From assembly GCA_014323825.1 (NCBI GenBank), contig JACONI010000084.1, positions 1 to 46,260 on the forward strand: a DNA stretch of 46,260 nucleotides. The letters are read 5' to 3'. Position numbers and translations under genes: made by a program. Shown here one piece after another: positions 43,699-46,260 of this stretch. How positions within the stretch are numbered: the stretch's first letter is position 1; each line of letters opens with the position of its first letter. The stretch is from Ekhidna sp. (GTDB taxonomy: Bacteria > Bacteroidota > Bacteroidia > Cytophagales > Cyclobacteriaceae). A model generated the notes under the pieces. It had not been told where the DNA came from and ran no database searches. It saw only the letters and a list, made by a program, of their open reading frames with translations.

Positions 43699-44997
43699 AT
43701 GAAACTTTGGGATAAAAACGAACCAATTGATAAGTTATTTGAGCGATTCACCATTGGAAAAGATAAAGAACTCGACTTGGATTTGGCATATTATGATGTC
43801 TTAGGAAGCATAGGGCATGTAAAAATGCTCAATAAGATATCATTACTTACCAATGAAGAATCTAAATTATTACTCAAAGCATTAGAGTCCATCAAAAAGC
43901 AAACACTTAATGGTTCTTTTCAAATTAAAAAGGGAGTAGAAGACTGCCACTCACAAATAGAGTTGCAACTTACGGAAAAGCTTGGCGATATTGGTAAAAA
44001 AGTCCATGCGGGACGTTCTCGTAATGATCAGGTTTTAACAGCCCTTAAGCTATTCACCAAGGATAATCTCAGGCAGGTTGTTGTGAGAGTTAAAATACTC
44101 TTCGAGTTACTTCAGGAAAAGAGTGAAGCAACTAAAAACATTCTAATGCCCGGTTATACACACATGCAGGTAGCCATGCCCTCTTCTTTTGGGCTCTGGT
44201 TTGGAGCATATGCCGAAAGCCTGATAGATGACTTAACCATCTTAAAAGCAGCCTATCAGGTGGCTAATAAAAACCCCTTGGGATCAGGAGCCGGATATGG
44301 CTCCTCCTTTCCTCTGGATAGAAGTTATACTACTACACAACTGGGTTTTGAGAGTTTGAATCACAACGTTGTTTATGCCCAGATGACACGCGGCAAAAAT
44401 GAACGAACTACTTCTTTTGCAATTAGCTCGTTAGCAGCAACCCTTTCAAAATTTGCCACAGATATATGCCTTTATGCAGGGCAGGATTTCGGATTCTTTC
44501 AACTGGATTTAAAATATACCACAGGATCAAGTATTATGCCGCATAAGCATAATCCCGATGGCTTTGAGCTCGTCCGTGCCAAGTGCAATAAACTCCAAAG
44601 TCTCCCGCAAGAGATCAGCTTGATCTTAGCTAATCTTCCCACAGGTTACCATCGAGACTTGCAAGTATTAAAAGAGAGCTTTATGCAAGCATTTCAGTGG
44701 TTGAAAGACTGCCTTGATGTCACTATTGCTATGACCGGAGATTTAAAGGTTAATGAAAATCTGATTGAGGAAAAGAAATACGACTTAATCTTTACGGTCG
44801 AAGAGGTAAATCAACTAGTATTTGATGGAGTCCCATTTCGGGATGCTTACGGACAGGTGGCCGATAAGGTCAAAGCAGGCAAGTATATTCCAACAAGGAG
44901 AATTGAACATACACATGTGGGAAGTATTGGGAATCTTGCCAATGAGCAGATCAAAGCGGCATTTGAAAAGGAGTATTCATGGTTTGAGTTGGCTTGA
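43699..44997 (+). CDS. argH: Argininosuccinate lyase
   Basis: A 432-residue fumarase-superfamily enzyme producing arginine and fumarate. HAGRSRNDQVLTALKLF, PGYTHMQVAMPSSFGLW and the signature GSSIMPHKHNP are visible; the latter varies from the usual GSSxMPxKxNP only in the final His. It starts one base after argE. It is the last biosynthetic gene of the operon; carA/carB are not in the window. Confidence 0.95.
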   Translation: MKLWDKNEPIDKLFERFTIGKDKELDLDLAYYDVLGSIGHVKMLNKISLLTNEESKLLLKALESIKKQTLNGSFQIKKGVEDCHSQIELQLTEKLGDIGKKVHAGRSRNDQVLTALKLFTKDNLRQVVVRVKILFELLQEKSEATKNILMPGYTHMQVAMPSSFGLWFGAYAESLIDDLTILKAAYQVANKNPLGSGAGYGSSFPLDRSYTTTQLGFESLNHNVVYAQMTRGKNERTTSFAISSLAATLSKFATDICLYAGQDFGFFQLDLKYTTGSSIMPHKHNPDGFELVRAKCNKLQSLPQEISLILANLPTGYHRDLQVLKESFMQAFQWLKDCLDVTIAMTGDLKVNENLIEEKKYDLIFTVEEVNQLVFDGVPFRDAYGQVADKVKAGKYIPTRRIEHTHVGSIGNLANEQIKAAFEKEYSWFELA

Positions 44998-45040
44998 ATA
45001 ACTGCTTAGGCTAAATTCGCAATCTCAACAGTACAATCTA

Positions 45041-45502
45041 ATGGCAAAACTGATCATCAACAATCACGCGGAGTTTGGACAATACCTTGGTCAGGTAATG
45101 GGTGAATCTGAATGGCACAAAATCAATCAGGAACAAATCAACCGGTTTGCGGATGCAACCCTCGATCATCAGTGGATACATATTGATGAGGAACGTGCCA
45201 AAAAAGGCCCTTTTGGAACTACAATCGCACATGGATATCTTACCTTATCCCTTGTGCCTTATCTATGGGATCAGATTACTCAATTTAATAATGTGAAAAT
45301 GTTGGTGAATTATGGGATGGACAGACTCAAGTTTGGTCAGGCGGTTAAAGTAAATGATGAGATAAAGCTAAAAGCTACTCTTAAATCACTTGCAAATCTT
45401 AGGGGGATTTCGAAAGCAGAAGTAGATGCTCTACTAGAAATTAAAGGAGAAAAAAAGCCGGCTTTTACTGCTACGATAATATTTCTCTATCATTTTGAGT
45501 GA
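45041..45502 (+). CDS. MaoC-like (R)-hydratase family protein
   Basis: A 153-residue hot-dog fold protein of the MaoC dehydratase family. The hydratase motif is present as FADATLDHQWIHIDEERAK, with the catalytic Asp and His, followed by GTTIAHGYLTLSLVP. Such enzymes hydrate trans-2-enoyl-CoA to (R)-3-hydroxyacyl-CoA. It starts 43 bp after argH on the same strand, and may be cotranscribed by readthrough, but has no obvious role in arginine synthesis. Confidence 0.9.
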   Translation: MAKLIINNHAEFGQYLGQVMGESEWHKINQEQINRFADATLDHQWIHIDEERAKKGPFGTTIAHGYLTLSLVPYLWDQITQFNNVKMLVNYGMDRLKFGQAVKVNDEIKLKATLKSLANLRGISKAEVDALLEIKGEKKPAFTATIIFLYHFE

Positions 45503-45571
45503 ACTTGCCTGATAAACTAAAGATCTTGCGCTTATTACCCTCTTATGTAGTAACGAAACATTCAAGTCTGT

Positions 45572-45667
45572 CAAGGAGCATTCACTCCGAGATTTATTAT
45601 GACTGTGCATCTTGAGGCTTCAATATCAGAGAGTCGGATTGTTGAATATCTACAAGAATTTTTATAA
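45572..45667 (+). pseudogene. argC-like fragment
   Basis: A 31-codon frame reads QGAFTPRFIMTVHLEASISE, then SRIVEYLQEFL and a stop. It aligns with ArgC residues RGAFTRGIITTVHFETSLSE and onward in the operon copy (about 38613-38710), but differs at many bases, so it is an old or foreign paralogue. It abuts the decayed IS1 copy. Confidence 0.65.
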
Positions 45668-45683
45668 AAAAACATATACTGTT

Positions 45684-46119
45684 ACAAAAAGTATGATTTA
45701 TAAGTTCTTCAAAAAGAACAAGTTAGCTTAAAATTGCATAGAAGTTAATTTTTAAAGCTAATGAAAATACAAATCACATTAACCTGCCCTCCATGTAAGC
45801 GTACAAATATCGTTAAAAACGAAAAAAACTAATAAGTGCTATTTTAGGTGTCTTGCTTGGAAAAGTATTGAAGACCTTAGAAAGACAGCAAGTAGACCTC
45901 CAGCCCAAACGTAGCTTTTACGATAAATTGGAAGTGGATGAGTTCCGGACTTATGTAGGGAAGAAGAGCCATAAAAAATGGTTTATTTTTTCACCAAAAC
46001 ACGTCTGCGTCCATCAGCGAAATCTGCGGGAGAGTAGAGAGCCTGTCGCATGGGTCTTGGGCAAACGTAATGAAAAGACCGTCAGCGCATTATGGTTTAA
46101 AATAAAGGCACCAAGCATA
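45684..46119 (+). mobile_element. Decayed IS1-family copy
   Basis: Begins with the same terminal ACAAAAAGTATGAT as the intact element, then MKIQITLTCPPCKRTNIVKN and two stops. About 120 bp of the zinc-finger region is deleted; the sequence resumes at ISAILGVLLGKVLKTLERQQ and EVDEFRTYVGKK. A short internal insertion follows, and similarity ends at WFKIKAPSI. The second and third acidic residues of the DDE site and the right end are absent, so it cannot move by itself. Confidence 0.8.
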
Positions 46120-46131
46120 ACTTTCTTTATG

Positions 46132-46260
46132 CTACCTCTTCACAAACTTCAGCAGATGCCCGTCCGGCAGTTGTACAAGGTACAAGCCGCTTTGCAGAGA
46201 GGCTGCATCTATCTTTGTGTTTGTGGTACTTTCCATCATTAGCTCCCCGCCCACACTCAG
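46132..46260 (-). CDS. C-terminal tail of a type IX secreted protein, partial
   Basis: The last 42 codons of a minus-strand gene entering from the right edge. KIDAASLQSGLYLVQLPDGH followed by LLKFVKR and the stop is a type A C-terminal sorting domain for type IX secretion (pattern iDxsxLxxGxYxvxl.dG...kxvKx). The cargo protein lies outside the window. A hairpin, AGCATAA/TTATGCT at 46114-46133, sits at its end and could stop transcription. Confidence 0.85.
   Translation of the reverse strand: MSVGGELMMESTTNTKIDAASLQSGLYLVQLPDGHLLKFVKR

Overview
The window looks like a chromosomal segment of a member of the Bacteroidota (Cytophagia or Sphingobacteriia-like; genus not determinable here). The evidence is: start-proximal -7 boxes of the TAnnTTTG type; a TonB-dependent receptor with an N-terminal carboxypeptidase-regulatory-like domain; a C-terminal type IX secretion sorting tail at the right edge; a BACON-domain lipoprotein; and an arginine operon carrying the transcarbamylase branch that acts on acylated ornithine. 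No rRNA, tRNA or CRISPR array was recognised.

Layout. 1-931: partial minus-strand BspA-like surface protein with a 12-base C tract near its start. 1109-3310: three near-identical copies of a small DUF1640-like coiled-coil/membrane gene, interleaved with fragments of hemB, followed by intact hemB (3311-4282). 4334-11619: housekeeping genes (flavin reductase-like protein and fumarylacetoacetase, valS, fabG, lpd). 11588-14594: a 2.95-kb insert bounded by a perfect 57-bp direct repeat of the lpd 3' end, carrying an AlbA_2/ATPase-like regulator, an RRM protein and a DUF5615 PIN-like protein. 14660-16546: a 628-residue protein of unknown function with repeated beta-rich units.

16691-28124: a catabolic locus on the plus strand with a TonB-dependent receptor, an Asp/Glu/hydantoin racemase, a secreted SASA-type esterase, HyuA and HyuB, a truncated M24 peptidase remnant, a cupin, an ornithine cyclodeaminase homologue and an NCS1 permease. 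Together these suggest uptake, racemisation and ATP-dependent opening of a hydantoin-like or cyclic amide compound. 28182-29773 (minus): a methionine operon with a full promoter, a SAM-I riboswitch, a short ORF ending in three Cys codons, a metY gene reduced to its two ends, and intact metX. 29918-33871: a fused trehalose-6-phosphate synthase/phosphatase convergent with a GH15 hydrolase.

34191-35739: a wrecked surface lipoprotein gene (BACON, cadherin-like and repeat regions) carrying several frameshifts and an IS1-family insertion whose transposase has an in-frame amber codon. 36167-44997: a tight arginine operon (GNAT, argG, argC, proC, argD, argF', argB, argE, argH), then a MaoC-like hydratase. 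The right edge holds an argC-like fragment, a decayed second IS1 copy and the C-terminal tail of a type IX secreted protein.

A recurring theme is partial gene duplication: pieces of hemB, lpd and argC lie beside repeats or IS remnants, and metY has lost its middle. The accessory parts of this segment appear to have been rearranged repeatedly while the core biosynthetic genes stayed intact.
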